This document shows, in pieces, positions 26,981 to 34,520 of a DNA stretch of 64,000 nucleotides (its first letter is position 1; each line of letters begins with the position of its first letter). The notes beneath the pieces are model-generated. The model saw only the letters and a list, made by a program, of their open reading frames with translations, had not been told where the DNA came from and ran no database searches. The DNA is from Neobacillus sp. WH10. Lineage in GTDB: Bacteria > Bacillota > Bacilli > Bacillales > Cytobacillaceae. The stretch is taken from NCBI RefSeq assembly GCF_030123405.1, contig NZ_CP126110.1:5394001-5458000 (forward strand), written 5' to 3'. The translations under genes were made by a program, and so were the position numbers.

Positions 26981-27350
26981 AAAACTGTTTAACTGCCCCG
27001 ACAATCATAAGAACCCATGCTGCTAAAAAACAAACGCCGCCAATCGGTGTGATCGCACCCAAGACGCCAACCTTGGTCAAACTCAACATGTACAAGCTCC
27101 CGCTGAACAAAATAATCCCTGCAAGCATTAACCATCCCGACCAGCTGAACAAAGAGCTTACCCCAGCTTTCCCGAGAAGAAGGCCAATGATTAAAATCCC
27201 TGTTGCATGAAACATTTGATAGGTAACCCCTGTTTTCCAAATATCCAAGTAATACGCATCCAATCTATCCTTTAAGCCGTGCGCACCAAAGGCACCAAGG
27301 GCAACCGCCAAAAAGGCATTAATGGCGCCAACAATAATAAAAGCTTTCAT
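26979..27350 (-). CDS. ywdK: DUF423 family membrane protein YwdK
   Basis: A 123-residue protein with four predicted transmembrane helices. The family motif is visible as LGAFGAHGLKDRLDA (about residues 18-32), with GVLGAITPIGGVCFLAAW near the C-terminus. DUF423 proteins are widespread, with no settled function. In B. subtilis ywdK lies between gerQ and ywdI as here. GGGGGAAA precedes the ATG. Confidence 0.92.
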   Translation of the reverse strand: MKAFIIVGAINAFLAVALGAFGAHGLKDRLDAYYLDIWKTGVTYQMFHATGILIIGLLLGKAGVSSLFSWSGWLMLAGIILFSGSLYMLSLTKVGVLGAITPIGGVCFLAAWVLMIVGAVKQF

Positions 27351-27366
27351 TTACATTTCCCCCTTT

Positions 27367-27675
27367 TTAAAAATCAAATAATGAATCGCCGTTTGCTTCG
27401 TCCATCTCTATCTTTTTCGTCTGCGGCATCGTTGCCGGCTGCTGAAAAACTTGTTGATTTATCAGCGGCTGTTGAAATACTTGCTGCCCGGTAACAGGTG
27501 CCGGTTGATTCAATTGAACTTCCGTTTTTGCTGCTGGTTTTTCTTGTAAAATCAATTCGCATAATATTTTAATAGAGTAAACTTTTTCCCGCAAGCTTTC
27601 TTGCTTTGCACTGCTTCTCGCCAGCTTTAATTCTTCTTCCATTTTCGTTAATAGTGTTTGGACAGGTATATTCAC
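27367..27675 (-). CDS. ywdI: YwdI family protein
   Basis: A 102-residue protein identified as YwdI by N-terminal VQTLLTKMEEELKLARSSAK, EKVYSIKILCELIL and position. The N-terminal half is helical; the middle is Gln/Pro-rich with QQVFQQP repeats, and the C-terminus is acidic (DEANGDSLFDF). Function unknown. GTG start at 27675 with AAAGGGAA upstream. It ends 16 bp before ywdK. Confidence 0.82.
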   Translation of the reverse strand: MNIPVQTLLTKMEEELKLARSSAKQESLREKVYSIKILCELILQEKPAAKTEVQLNQPAPVTGQQVFQQPLINQQVFQQPATMPQTKKIEMDEANGDSLFDF

Positions 27676-27741
27676 TGCAGCATTCCCTTTCTTTTTCTCA
27701 TTTTACATTTACACACCTGATGAGATTCGACAATTTTCTCA

Positions 27742-27757
27742 TGTTCCACGTGAAACA
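27742..27757. promoter_or_regulatory. parS site (Spo0J/ParB binding)
   Basis: TGTTCCACGTGAAACA is identical to a B. subtilis parS site (consensus TGTTNCACGTGAAACA). ParB loads here and spreads, recruiting condensin at origin-proximal chromosome. It lies in the short gap between ywdI and the HTH-PBP regulator. Confidence 0.92.
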
Positions 27758-27775
27758 AGTCAAAATTTGTCACTA

Positions 27776-28717
27776 TCAATAGGTCTCATAAATAATAGAA
27801 CCTGTCTTCGTTTGATCATAATCGCCCAAAGAGCTTATTTCAGTTTGAAACAACGAAGATGATAATATCTCTTTTACAATCCGAATGAGCGTTTCATTTT
27901 CAGGAGTTTTTAACATCACTAGGTCATACCGTTCCGTAATTAACGGAATAAAATCGATTCCTATCATTTTTGCTGGCTTTTCAATTCCTACCCCGACATC
28001 AGCCTTGCCGGTAAGAACCGCTGAAGCGACACTTAAATGATTCGTCTCTTCGTGTTCATACCCGTTAATCGTCTTCGAAGAAATATTATGGATTCGGAGC
28101 TGTTCATCAAGCAGGATTCTTGCCCCCGATCCTTTTTCACGATTGATCAAGGTAATGTGCGGCTTGATTAAATCCGTCCAAGAAGTTATGTTGAGCGGGT
28201 TTCCCTTTTGGACATATAATCCAGCTTTTCTGGAAACAAGATTGAGTAGTATGTACGGGTAACCCGTTAAAATTCTTTTAACATATGGCAGATTATATTC
28301 TCCAGTATCACCGTCAAACATATGCAAGCTCACAATGTCACATTCACCATTATATAATGAGATGAGACTATTTAAGCTGCCGGAATAAGATCTGAGCGTC
28401 TTATAGGTTGAACCTTTTTCGATATGTTTTCCTAAAATATCGAGGACGATATCTTGTCCACTAATGACAATATTGTGGGATTCCTTTGGTTCCGTCCTGC
28501 GCGGTTCAGCTACAGAAACAGATGATGATGGCATTGGGGCAGACTTTTGTTTTTTTATATATCGGTCTAAATCCTCTGCATCCATCCGCATTTGTCTTCC
28601 TACACGGAATACGGGAAGCTCCCCTTTTTTAATCAAATCATATATGGTAAGTTTCGATACTTTTAACAGTTGCGAAACTTCTTCAATCGTATAGGATATC
28701 TCTTTTGACATGTCCAT
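27776..28717 (-). CDS. HTH-PBP fusion regulator (YvgK-like), putative molybdate regulator
   Basis: A 313-residue protein. Residues 7-55 are an excisionase/MerR-type winged helix (ISYTIEEVSQLLKVSKLTIYD). Residues ~90-300 form a periplasmic-binding-protein-like ligand domain (GNPLNITSWTDLIKP, INREKGSGARILLDEQL, GKADVGVGIEKPA). It has no signal peptide, so it acts in the cytoplasm. It is divergent from modA, as B. subtilis yvgK is beside its modAB. Binding of molybdate or cofactor and control of modAB are inferred. The same ligand domain is fused to MoeA at 34520. Confidence 0.82.
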   Translation of the reverse strand: MDMSKEISYTIEEVSQLLKVSKLTIYDLIKKGELPVFRVGRQMRMDAEDLDRYIKKQKSAPMPSSSVSVAEPRRTEPKESHNIVISGQDIVLDILGKHIEKGSTYKTLRSYSGSLNSLISLYNGECDIVSLHMFDGDTGEYNLPYVKRILTGYPYILLNLVSRKAGLYVQKGNPLNITSWTDLIKPHITLINREKGSGARILLDEQLRIHNISSKTINGYEHEETNHLSVASAVLTGKADVGVGIEKPAKMIGIDFIPLITERYDLVMLKTPENETLIRIVKEILSSSLFQTEISSLGDYDQTKTGSIIYETY

Positions 28718-28790
28718 CCCTCCACTTCATATTGTATCTCATTACTTTTTAAAAAGCATATTGTAAAATATTTGTGATTTTTTTCATACC

Positions 28791-28833
28791 ATAACTAATT
28801 ATAATTAGTTATAATTAGTTATATCTAATTATA
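28791..28833 (+). promoter_or_regulatory. Repeated AT-rich dyads upstream of modA
   Basis: TAACTAATTATAATTAGTTA is followed by TAATTAGTTA and TATCTAATTAT, giving overlapping inverted and direct repeats of TAATTA. They sit immediately before the modA ribosome binding site and 74 bp from the divergent regulator. Likely operator for the HTH-PBP protein (inference). Confidence 0.5.
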
Positions 28834-28847
28834 AGGAGAGAGAGAAT

Positions 28848-29654
28848 TTGAAAAAAGGTTATTTATTATTCTTATCGATGATTATGTTTTTACTAGTCTT
28901 TACAGGATGTTCAGCTAATGAACAAAGTAAACAGCCGGCAGCGAAAAAGAAGGCATCCCCTGAAAAGAACGTCGAATTAACGATATCAGCAGCGGCCAGT
29001 TTGCAGGATGCATTGACAGAAATAACGACAAATTTTAATAAAGAACATAGCAATATCAAAATCAACTATAATTTTGGCGGTTCCGGAGCGCTACAGCAGC
29101 AAATCTCTCAAGGTGCGCCTGTTGACCTATTCTTCTCGGCAGCAGAAGATAAATTCCAGCAATTAGTATCAGAAGGTTTGATTGAAAAGAAAAATGGGAC
29201 AGACCTTGTAGGAAATGAATTGGTACTAGTCGTGCCAAAAGACTCCACAAAAGGAATAAAAACGATTGAAGACCTTCCGAAAGCGGAGAAAATTTCGATT
29301 GGTACCCCTGAAGCTGTACCAGCAGGTCAATATGCGAAAGAGGCACTTGAAAACTTAAAGATCTGGAGCGCGGTTGAAGGAAAAATGGCCTATGCCAAGG
29401 ATGTACGTCAAGTGCTTACATATGTAGAAACCGGTAATGTCGATGCCGGCATGGTGTATAAAACTGATGCGTTAACATCATCAAAAGTAGAGATTGCAGC
29501 AACTACTGAAGAAAAGACCCATACGCCCATCATCTATCCTGTCGGAATCATCAAGGCTAGTAGCCATCCTAAAGAAGCAATGTTATTCTATGAATATCTA
29601 CAAACAAAAGAAGCAATGAAGGTTTTTGAAAAATACGGATTTAAAGGACTGTAA
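28848..29654 (+). CDS. modA: Molybdate-binding lipoprotein ModA
   Basis: A 268-residue solute-binding lipoprotein. The lipobox FTGCSAN lies at about residues 18-24. The ModA core is ELTISAAASLQDALTEI, NFGGSGALQQQISQGAPVDLFFSA and GNVDAGMVYKTDA; the Ser and Asp/Tyr residues in these motifs bind the oxyanion. TTG start at 28848 with AAGGAGAG upstream. Partner of ModB (8 bp downstream). Molybdate rather than tungstate or sulfate is inferred from the adjacent cofactor genes. Confidence 0.93.
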   Translation: MKKGYLLFLSMIMFLLVFTGCSANEQSKQPAAKKKASPEKNVELTISAAASLQDALTEITTNFNKEHSNIKINYNFGGSGALQQQISQGAPVDLFFSAAEDKFQQLVSEGLIEKKNGTDLVGNELVLVVPKDSTKGIKTIEDLPKAEKISIGTPEAVPAGQYAKEALENLKIWSAVEGKMAYAKDVRQVLTYVETGNVDAGMVYKTDALTSSKVEIAATTEEKTHTPIIYPVGIIKASSHPKEAMLFYEYLQTKEAMKVFEKYGFKGL

Positions 29655-29662
29655 AAATAAAC

Positions 29663-30325
29663 ATGACAGACCACTTTTGGGATCCTGTAAAACTATCGCT
29701 AGAGGTAGCCGTTGTTTCAGGATGCATTGTTTTAGTTTTAGGATTATTTATAGGAAAGTGGATGGCGAAGGCAAGATTCAAAGGAAAAGCAGTTATTGAA
29801 ACCATTTTCCTTTTACCGTTAGTGTTACCGCCAACCGTTGTCGGTTTTTTGTTACTTGTGATTTTTGGAAAACAAAGCCCAATCGGCCAATTCATCGAAT
29901 GGGTATTTCATCAGCCCGTCATATTCACTTGGTGGGCGGCGGTGATTGCTGCTTTGATTGTTGCCTTTCCGCTCATGTATCAATCGGCAAAGGCCGGATT
30001 TGAAGGGGTTGATGGAGACGTCGAAGATGCGGCACGGGTTGATGGGGCGAATAAATTGCAACTATTTATGTTTGTTTCTGTCCCACTTGCCTTGAAGTCG
30101 ATTATCTCAGGAGGAATTCTAAGTTTTGCCCGAGCGTTAGGTGAGTTTGGCGCCACACTCATGTTTGCAGGCAATATACCCGGAAAAACGCAGACCCTCC
30201 CGACAGCCATCTATGTGGCTATCGACTCAGGCAACATGCAGATGGCCTGGTTATGGTCCTTGTGTATGATTGGGATCTCATTCCTGATGCTTGTCTGCGT
30301 TCAACTTTCAAAGGCAAAAAGCTAA
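29663..30325 (+). CDS. modB: Molybdate ABC transporter permease ModB
   Basis: A 220-residue ABC permease with five or six membrane helices and the EAA loop DVEDAARVDGANKLQLFMFV (about residues 128-147) that contacts the ATPase. FLLPLVLPPTVVGFLLL and ARALGEFGATLMFAGNIPG are ModB hallmarks. No modC ATPase gene is present here; the gene is followed by a terminator and a repeat array. In B. subtilis modAB also stands without an adjacent modC. Confidence 0.94.
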   Translation: MTDHFWDPVKLSLEVAVVSGCIVLVLGLFIGKWMAKARFKGKAVIETIFLLPLVLPPTVVGFLLLVIFGKQSPIGQFIEWVFHQPVIFTWWAAVIAALIVAFPLMYQSAKAGFEGVDGDVEDAARVDGANKLQLFMFVSVPLALKSIISGGILSFARALGEFGATLMFAGNIPGKTQTLPTAIYVAIDSGNMQMAWLWSLCMIGISFLMLVCVQLSKAKS

Positions 30326-30350
30326 ATTTTTTATGCACTTACAGCAAACA

Positions 30351-30396
30351 AGCAAACCCGGACCAATGACGGTACGGGTTTGCTTTTATTTTTTGG
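30351..30396 (+). terminator. modB terminator
   Basis: AGCAAACCCG pairs with CGGGTTTGCT around 14 nt and is followed by TTTATTTTTT. Confidence 0.85.
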
Positions 30397-30403
30397 ATTC
30401 CTA

Positions 30404-30682
30404 AACCCGATTTGGCCATCACTGGGCCTTGTGAAGGATACTTCTCACGATTTCTTGAACCGATTTGGCCTTCATTGACCTTATGAAGACACTTCTCACG
30501 ATTTCTTGGACCGATTTGGCCTTCATAGACCTTATGAAGACACTTCTCACGATTTCTTGAACCGATTTGGCCTTCATAGACCTTATGAAGACACTTCTCA
30601 CGATTTCTTGAACCGATTTGGCCTTCATAGACCTTATGAAGACACTTCTCACGATTTCTTGAATCGATTTGGCCTTCATTGA
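30404..30682. repeat. Tandem array A, left part (51-bp units)
   Basis: About five and a half units. Each contains CGATTTGGCCTTCAT, a 7-nt spacer, ATGAAG and CACTTCTCACGATTTCTTG. CTTCAT/ATGAAG is a dyad. Because 51 is a multiple of three, the minus strand stays open and would encode a 17-residue periodic peptide; I regard that as incidental. The array is cut at 30682 by the IS element and resumes at 32253. Confidence 0.9.
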
Positions 30683-30763
30683 GTCAAGTCCAGAATATTG
30701 TGTAAAAGTGTCTACAATGAAATATCGACATGCTTAAAATTATGATAAGTGGAGTACACTTAT

Positions 30764-30879
30764 TTCGAATTTACATTGAGGGGCGGGCATGATAGCCTGG
30801 AGGGCAAGACAGGGGTTGCTAAACTCCTGGCTTCCTGGCTTTACATCATGCCCGCGGAGGCTCAATGTCAATTCGAAAT
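30764..30879. other. 116-bp nested palindrome inside the IS element
   Basis: Outer arms of 18 nt (TTTCGAATTTACATTGAG and CTCAATGTCAATTCGAAA, one mismatch) enclose a 10-bp perfect stem CGGGCATGAT/ATCATGCCCG. These enclose AGCCTGGAG/CTCCTGGCT around a variable loop. It lies between the left inverted repeat and the transposase stop. No coding capacity is evident. It could be an RNA element, a nested MITE or a terminator. Confidence 0.75.
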
Positions 30880-30994
30880 TAGGCCATCCTCCATACCTTA
30901 ACACTAATTTTCTTCTGCTTTCTATAAGTAGGTAAAGGGGGGGGGTCCAACTTGTTCTCCCTTCGAACCTATCAAAATTTCATGATTACTTTTT

Positions 30995-32155
30995 TCATAC
31001 TGCTATTTTTTTATTTGCTTGTTCATCTCCAATGTCCATTAAAACTGCCCCTATTAATCTGAACGCTGATTGTGTATTGGGAAAAATTCGTATAACTTTT
31101 TCCCTTCTTCTAACTTCTTGATTCAATCGTTCCAATGAATTTGTACTACGAATATATTTGTGATATTTCGAAGGGTGGTTTAAATATTGAATGGCATCTT
31201 CGAAGCCATCTTCCAATGTTTCTATTGCTTTTGTTAATTTTGGATTTTCTCCAAAACTCTTTAGAAACTCCTCTTTGAAATTCCTCGCATCCTCAATTTT
31301 TACAGCCTCAAACATTCTTTTTAAGCCTATTTTCACCTCATCCACGTCTTTTTTGGGCAATTGATTAAAGATATTGCGTTTAAAATGTACTGTGCAGCGT
31401 TGCCAAGTAGTCCCCACAAATTCTTCGGCAATAGCCTTTTTTAAGCCCTTATGTGCATCTGATATGATCAATTTAGGTGATTGTAGACCGCGTGATTGTA
31501 AGTACTGAAAAAATCTTTGCCAGGCCTCAAAGCTTTCAGAGTGGTCTACTTTTAAACCGAGGATTTCCCGCCCATTATGTTCATTAATCGCAGTTGCAAT
31601 ATAAACGGCCTTAGACACTACATGGTGATGTTCCCTTACTTTGATATACATGGCATCCGCAAAAATGTAGGGATAGTATGTTGTATTTAGAGGCCTATTT
31701 GCCCATGTGTTAACAATTGGATCGAGCTTTTCTGTTAGGGAAGAAACAAATGATTTTGAAACGCTCTCACCACATAATTGTTGTACTATATTTTTCACCT
31801 TTCGAGTGGATACCCCGTTCACCACCATTTCGAGCATTGAAAGAACAAATGCTTGGTCACACCGGGAATATCTTTCAAATACAGAAGGTGAGAACTCTCC
31901 GTTACGTGTACGGGGTACTTTCAAGGTTACTTTACCAATACTTAAAAGCAGCTCTCGCTCATAGTAGCCATTTCGGTAGTCCCGACGGTCCGTTGTACGT
32001 TCGTAAGTTCCAGCATGTAAATAATCATCACGTTCTTTTTCCATCACTGAATTTAATACAAGGACTATAGATGCTTTGATAACTGCGTCAATATCAGAAT
32101 TCATTACAGAATCTTTTAAATCGTCAATATTTAGGTTAAACTGAAGTTGAGTCAA
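30995..32155 (-). CDS. IS256-family (Mutator-type) transposase
   Basis: A 386-residue DDE transposase. Catalytic Asp residues are in YIFADAMYIK and LIISDAHKGLKK, and the Glu is in RSTNSLERLNQEVRRRE. The C2H-type block RCTVHFKRN lies between. TTG start at 32155 with GAGGAGG at 8-nt spacing; the longer open frame upstream runs into the flanking repeat and is not coding. No frameshift or stop is seen, so it is probably functional. Confidence 0.95.
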   Translation of the reverse strand: MTQLQFNLNIDDLKDSVMNSDIDAVIKASIVLVLNSVMEKERDDYLHAGTYERTTDRRDYRNGYYERELLLSIGKVTLKVPRTRNGEFSPSVFERYSRCDQAFVLSMLEMVVNGVSTRKVKNIVQQLCGESVSKSFVSSLTEKLDPIVNTWANRPLNTTYYPYIFADAMYIKVREHHHVVSKAVYIATAINEHNGREILGLKVDHSESFEAWQRFFQYLQSRGLQSPKLIISDAHKGLKKAIAEEFVGTTWQRCTVHFKRNIFNQLPKKDVDEVKIGLKRMFEAVKIEDARNFKEEFLKSFGENPKLTKAIETLEDGFEDAIQYLNHPSKYHKYIRSTNSLERLNQEVRRREKVIRIFPNTQSAFRLIGAVLMDIGDEQANKKIAV

Positions 32156-32252
32156 AATTAATTCCTCCTCATTGTTTTCGTCGCTGTTAACATTGTAGAC
32201 AAGAGGTATTAATTTGACTCCTTTTCTTTTTACACAATTATACGGACTTAAT

Positions 32253-32440
32253 CCTTCATTGACCCTATGAAGGTCACTTCCATCGATTTCTTGAATCGAT
32301 TTGGCCTTCATTGACCTTATGAAGGTCACTTCCATCGATTTCTTAAACCGATTTGGCCTTCATTGACCTTATGAAGGTCACTTCCATCGATTTCTTGGAC
32401 CGATTTGGCCTTCAGAAACCCTTATTAAAGACACTTTTCA
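32253..32440. repeat. Tandem array A, right part (52-bp units)
   Basis: Three to four units with the same CGATTTGGCCTTCATTGACC core and ATGAAGG dyad. The variable segment reads TCACTTCCATCGATTTCTTG, one base longer than in the left part. The final unit is degenerate. The array lies between the IS and the moeB 3' end. Confidence 0.9.
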
Positions 32441-32486
32441 CGTTTTATCAAAGATTTTTTTCCGTAAGCAACCATTACTTGGTTTT

Positions 32487-33506
32487 TCATCCCAATATCC
32501 GCTGATACAGCGATTTGGCGTGGGTTAAATCCTTAGTACCATGGATAAGGGCACGGCCATCTTGAAAAATAACCATCCGTTCGTCACCGATTTCAACTGA
32601 TAGTAAATAAGGATTTCCTTTAACAATGTATCCAAGCGAGCTTAGCTGGGCCGTGAGCTGTTCTAGCGAAATCTTCCCAGCAGAAGACGGACGGATTTGC
32701 ACTGTATCACGGCCGCATAAAACCGTCGTCTTTGTCATATTCTCATAATCCAAATAAGGATATGTCCGCTCCTCACCACAGGATAAGCAGCCGGCAAACT
32801 TTGCTTTGGACATTTTCAAGCTTGTATATTGATTTCTCCATAAATCAAAGCTGACAAATGAAGTGCGAACCGCATCCCAATCTTCGACTAACATCTTCAA
32901 CGCCTCAGCTGTCTGATGGGCAATCACCATTTGCACGGCCGGTGAAATAATCCCCCCTGTATCACAGGTCATACCCTGAAGCGGGATCGTCCGCAACAGA
33001 CAATTTAAGCAAGGCGTTTTCCCGGGAATGATGGAAAAACTCATCCCAAAGCTTCCGACGCAGGCACCGTAAATCCAAGGGATATTGTATTTTTGGGAAA
33101 TATCATTCATCATCATCCGTGTTTCAAAATTATCGGTGGCATCCATCATCAAATCGATGCCAATCACAAGCTCCTCCATCATCTCAGGTGTCGCATCGCC
33201 AATAATCGCTCGAACCTCCACATCGGAGTTAATCGCTCGCAAGCGCTTTTCCGCTGCTGCCGCTTTCGGAAGTTTCTCGACAACATCTTCTTCTGTATAG
33301 AGCTGCTGTCGCTGCAGGTTGCTGGCTTCCACGTAGTCCCGATCAACAATGGTAATTTTACCAACTCCAGCCCGTGTAAGGATTTCCGCACTACCTGAGC
33401 CGAGAGCACCCGCACCAATAATAAGGACATGTTTATTATTAATCATGGCTTGTCCTTCCTTGCCTATCCCTGGAAAAAGGACTTGCCGTGAATACCGTTC
33501 CTTCAT
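32487..33506 (-). CDS. moeB: Molybdopterin-synthase adenylyltransferase MoeB
   Basis: A 339-residue E1-like enzyme that adenylates the C-terminal Gly-Gly of MoaD. It begins RYSRQVLFPGIGKEGQ, then the ATP site LIIGAGALGSGSAEILTRAG (about residues 28-47) and TDNFETR. CLNCLL and CLSCGEERTYPYLD supply zinc-type cysteines. The C-terminal ~80 residues resemble the small MoeB/ThiF extension of B. subtilis (339 residues). The ATG at 33506 is preceded by a G-rich stretch. Last gene of the moeA-moaE-moaD direction, after a 320-bp repeat-containing gap. Confidence 0.92.
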   Translation of the reverse strand: MKERYSRQVLFPGIGKEGQAMINNKHVLIIGAGALGSGSAEILTRAGVGKITIVDRDYVEASNLQRQQLYTEEDVVEKLPKAAAAEKRLRAINSDVEVRAIIGDATPEMMEELVIGIDLMMDATDNFETRMMMNDISQKYNIPWIYGACVGSFGMSFSIIPGKTPCLNCLLRTIPLQGMTCDTGGIISPAVQMVIAHQTAEALKMLVEDWDAVRTSFVSFDLWRNQYTSLKMSKAKFAGCLSCGEERTYPYLDYENMTKTTVLCGRDTVQIRPSSAGKISLEQLTAQLSSLGYIVKGNPYLLSVEIGDERMVIFQDGRALIHGTKDLTHAKSLYQRILG

Positions 33507-33524
33507 ACTTCCCCCCCCCAATTG

Positions 33525-33555
33525 ATAAGAAAACTCGCCACTTGGCGAGCTTTAG
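33525..33555 (-). terminator. Terminator-like hairpin between moaD and moeB
   Basis: Minus strand GCTCGCC-AAGT-GGCGAG followed by TTTTCTTA, ending 19 bp before the moeB start. It could attenuate read-through from moaD into moeB. Confidence 0.55.
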
Positions 33556-33636
33556 GTCATAAGTTTATTTGGTCTTAAGTTGTTTTTATTTAAAAAATTT
33601 TAGCTGTAGGCATTAGTGCCCGGCTAATTCTGGTTT

Positions 33637-33770
33637 TTCACTCTTTCGTGTACTGTGACCTTCTTATAGTGATCTGCCTCGTCCGTTTTTCGCTCTTTCA
33701 GGCACTGTGACGACAACGAGTTTTTTGCCTCTTTCAGGCACTGCGACCCTCTTATAGTACCCGTCCATAA
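33637..33770. repeat. Tandem array E (52-bp and 36-bp spacing)
   Basis: CTCTTTCRKGYACTGYGAC occurs at 33641, 33693 and 33729. The first interval is 52 bp and the second 36 bp, and CTTCTTATAGT/CTCTTATAGT recurs. The array fills the moaD-moeB gap; the 68-codon open frame across it is not considered a gene. Confidence 0.65.
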
Positions 33771-33826
33771 GGTTGTTTCGTTCTTCCGTAAACTTTGATC
33801 CATGAATTTCTCTAATTCACGCAGCA

Positions 33827-34060
33827 TCAACCGCCGCTCACCGGCGGAATAAAGGCAATCACATCACCGTCATGGATGACTTCATCATTTGAAGCAAACT
33901 CCTCATTGATCGCGGTCATCACGGTTTCCATTTTAGGGAGGTCATACTTCGCCGATAACTCAGTCTTCAGTTCGGCAACGGTTTTTTCACTGGCATCTAC
34001 CAGCAAAAATTCTTCACCAACCACATCACGCAAGTGGGCAAAAAACAAGACTTTATTCAT
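33827..34060 (-). CDS. moaD: Molybdopterin synthase small subunit MoaD
   Basis: A 77-residue ubiquitin-like sulfur carrier with N-terminal VLFFAHLRDVVGEE and the essential C-terminal PPVSGG that becomes thiocarboxylated after MoeB adenylation. It overlaps moaE by 8 bp, so the two synthase subunits are co-translated. Confidence 0.96.
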   Translation of the reverse strand: MNKVLFFAHLRDVVGEEFLLVDASEKTVAELKTELSAKYDLPKMETVMTAINEEFASNDEVIHDGDVIAFIPPVSGG

Positions 34061-34520
34061 CTAAATCACCTGCCTCAGGTTTGCCGCTTGGATAGGCAAC
34101 CGTTTCAAGCTGGTTCCCCATCCACGATTCGCCGTCTTCCCAATGCTCTTTCTTCCAGATTGGAACGATTTCCTTAATCCGTTCAATCGCATAACGGTTG
34201 GCTTCGTAGGCATCAGCGCGGTGCGGCGTCGAAACCGCAATCACGACGGCGACATCGGTAATATCTAAGCGCCCGACTCTGTGAGTAATCGCAACTCGTG
34301 AGCCCTCCCAACGCTGTTCAATTTCAAGGCCAATCTGCTCGAGCTTTTTCACAGCCATTGCTTCATAGGCTTCATAAATTAAAAACAATGTTTTCTTGCC
34401 ATGTGTTAACTCCCGGACAGTGCCAATGAAGGTGGTGATGGCACCTGCCTCACGCTGGACCACTTTATCAATCACTGTTTGAATATCAATCGGTTCCTTT
34501 GAAATTTCGTACATCCTCAT
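34053..34520 (-). CDS. moaE: Molybdopterin synthase large subunit MoaE
   Basis: A 155-residue catalytic subunit converting cyclic pyranopterin phosphate to molybdopterin with MoaD thiocarboxylate. Visible: GAITTFIGTVRELTHGKKT (about residues 25-43), ITHRVGRLDITDVAVVIAV and the catalytic lysine region PIWKKEHWEDGESWMGN (about 122-138). The start overlaps the moeA-PBP stop by one base, and the end overlaps moaD. Confidence 0.96.
   Translation of the reverse strand: MRMYEISKEPIDIQTVIDKVVQREAGAITTFIGTVRELTHGKKTLFLIYEAYEAMAVKKLEQIGLEIEQRWEGSRVAITHRVGRLDITDVAVVIAVSTPHRADAYEANRYAIERIKEIVPIWKKEHWEDGESWMGNQLETVAYPSGKPEAGDLDE

Larger units (their letters stand above)
30683..32252 (-). mobile_element. 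IS256-family insertion sequence
   Basis: About 1570 bp. Terminal inverted repeats are GTCAAGTCC...ATTGTGTAAAA at the left and ATTAAGTCC...ATTGTGTAAAA (reverse complement) at the right, 19 of 25 matching. CTTCATTGA (9 bp) flanks both ends (30674-30682 and 32254-32262), consistent with an IS256-type target duplication. Removing the element and one copy restores a complete array unit. It carries one intact transposase and an unusually long 310-bp noncoding end with a large palindrome. Confidence 0.88.

Noticed and set aside
30419..30679. Open frame encoding a 17-residue periodic peptide
   Set aside because: It arises because the 51-bp repeat is a multiple of three; there is no ribosome binding site, and the 52-bp copies to the right shift frame.
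30995..32335. Longer transposase start upstream of 32155
   Set aside because: The extra residues are encoded by the flanking repeat array beyond the IS end; the TTG at 32155 has a strong ribosome binding site.
30404..32440. CRISPR array
   Set aside because: Units are contiguous tandem copies with no unique spacers, and no cas genes are present.
33624..33830. 68-codon minus-strand open frame after moaD
   Set aside because: It covers array E, has internal repeats in the peptide and no recognisable family.
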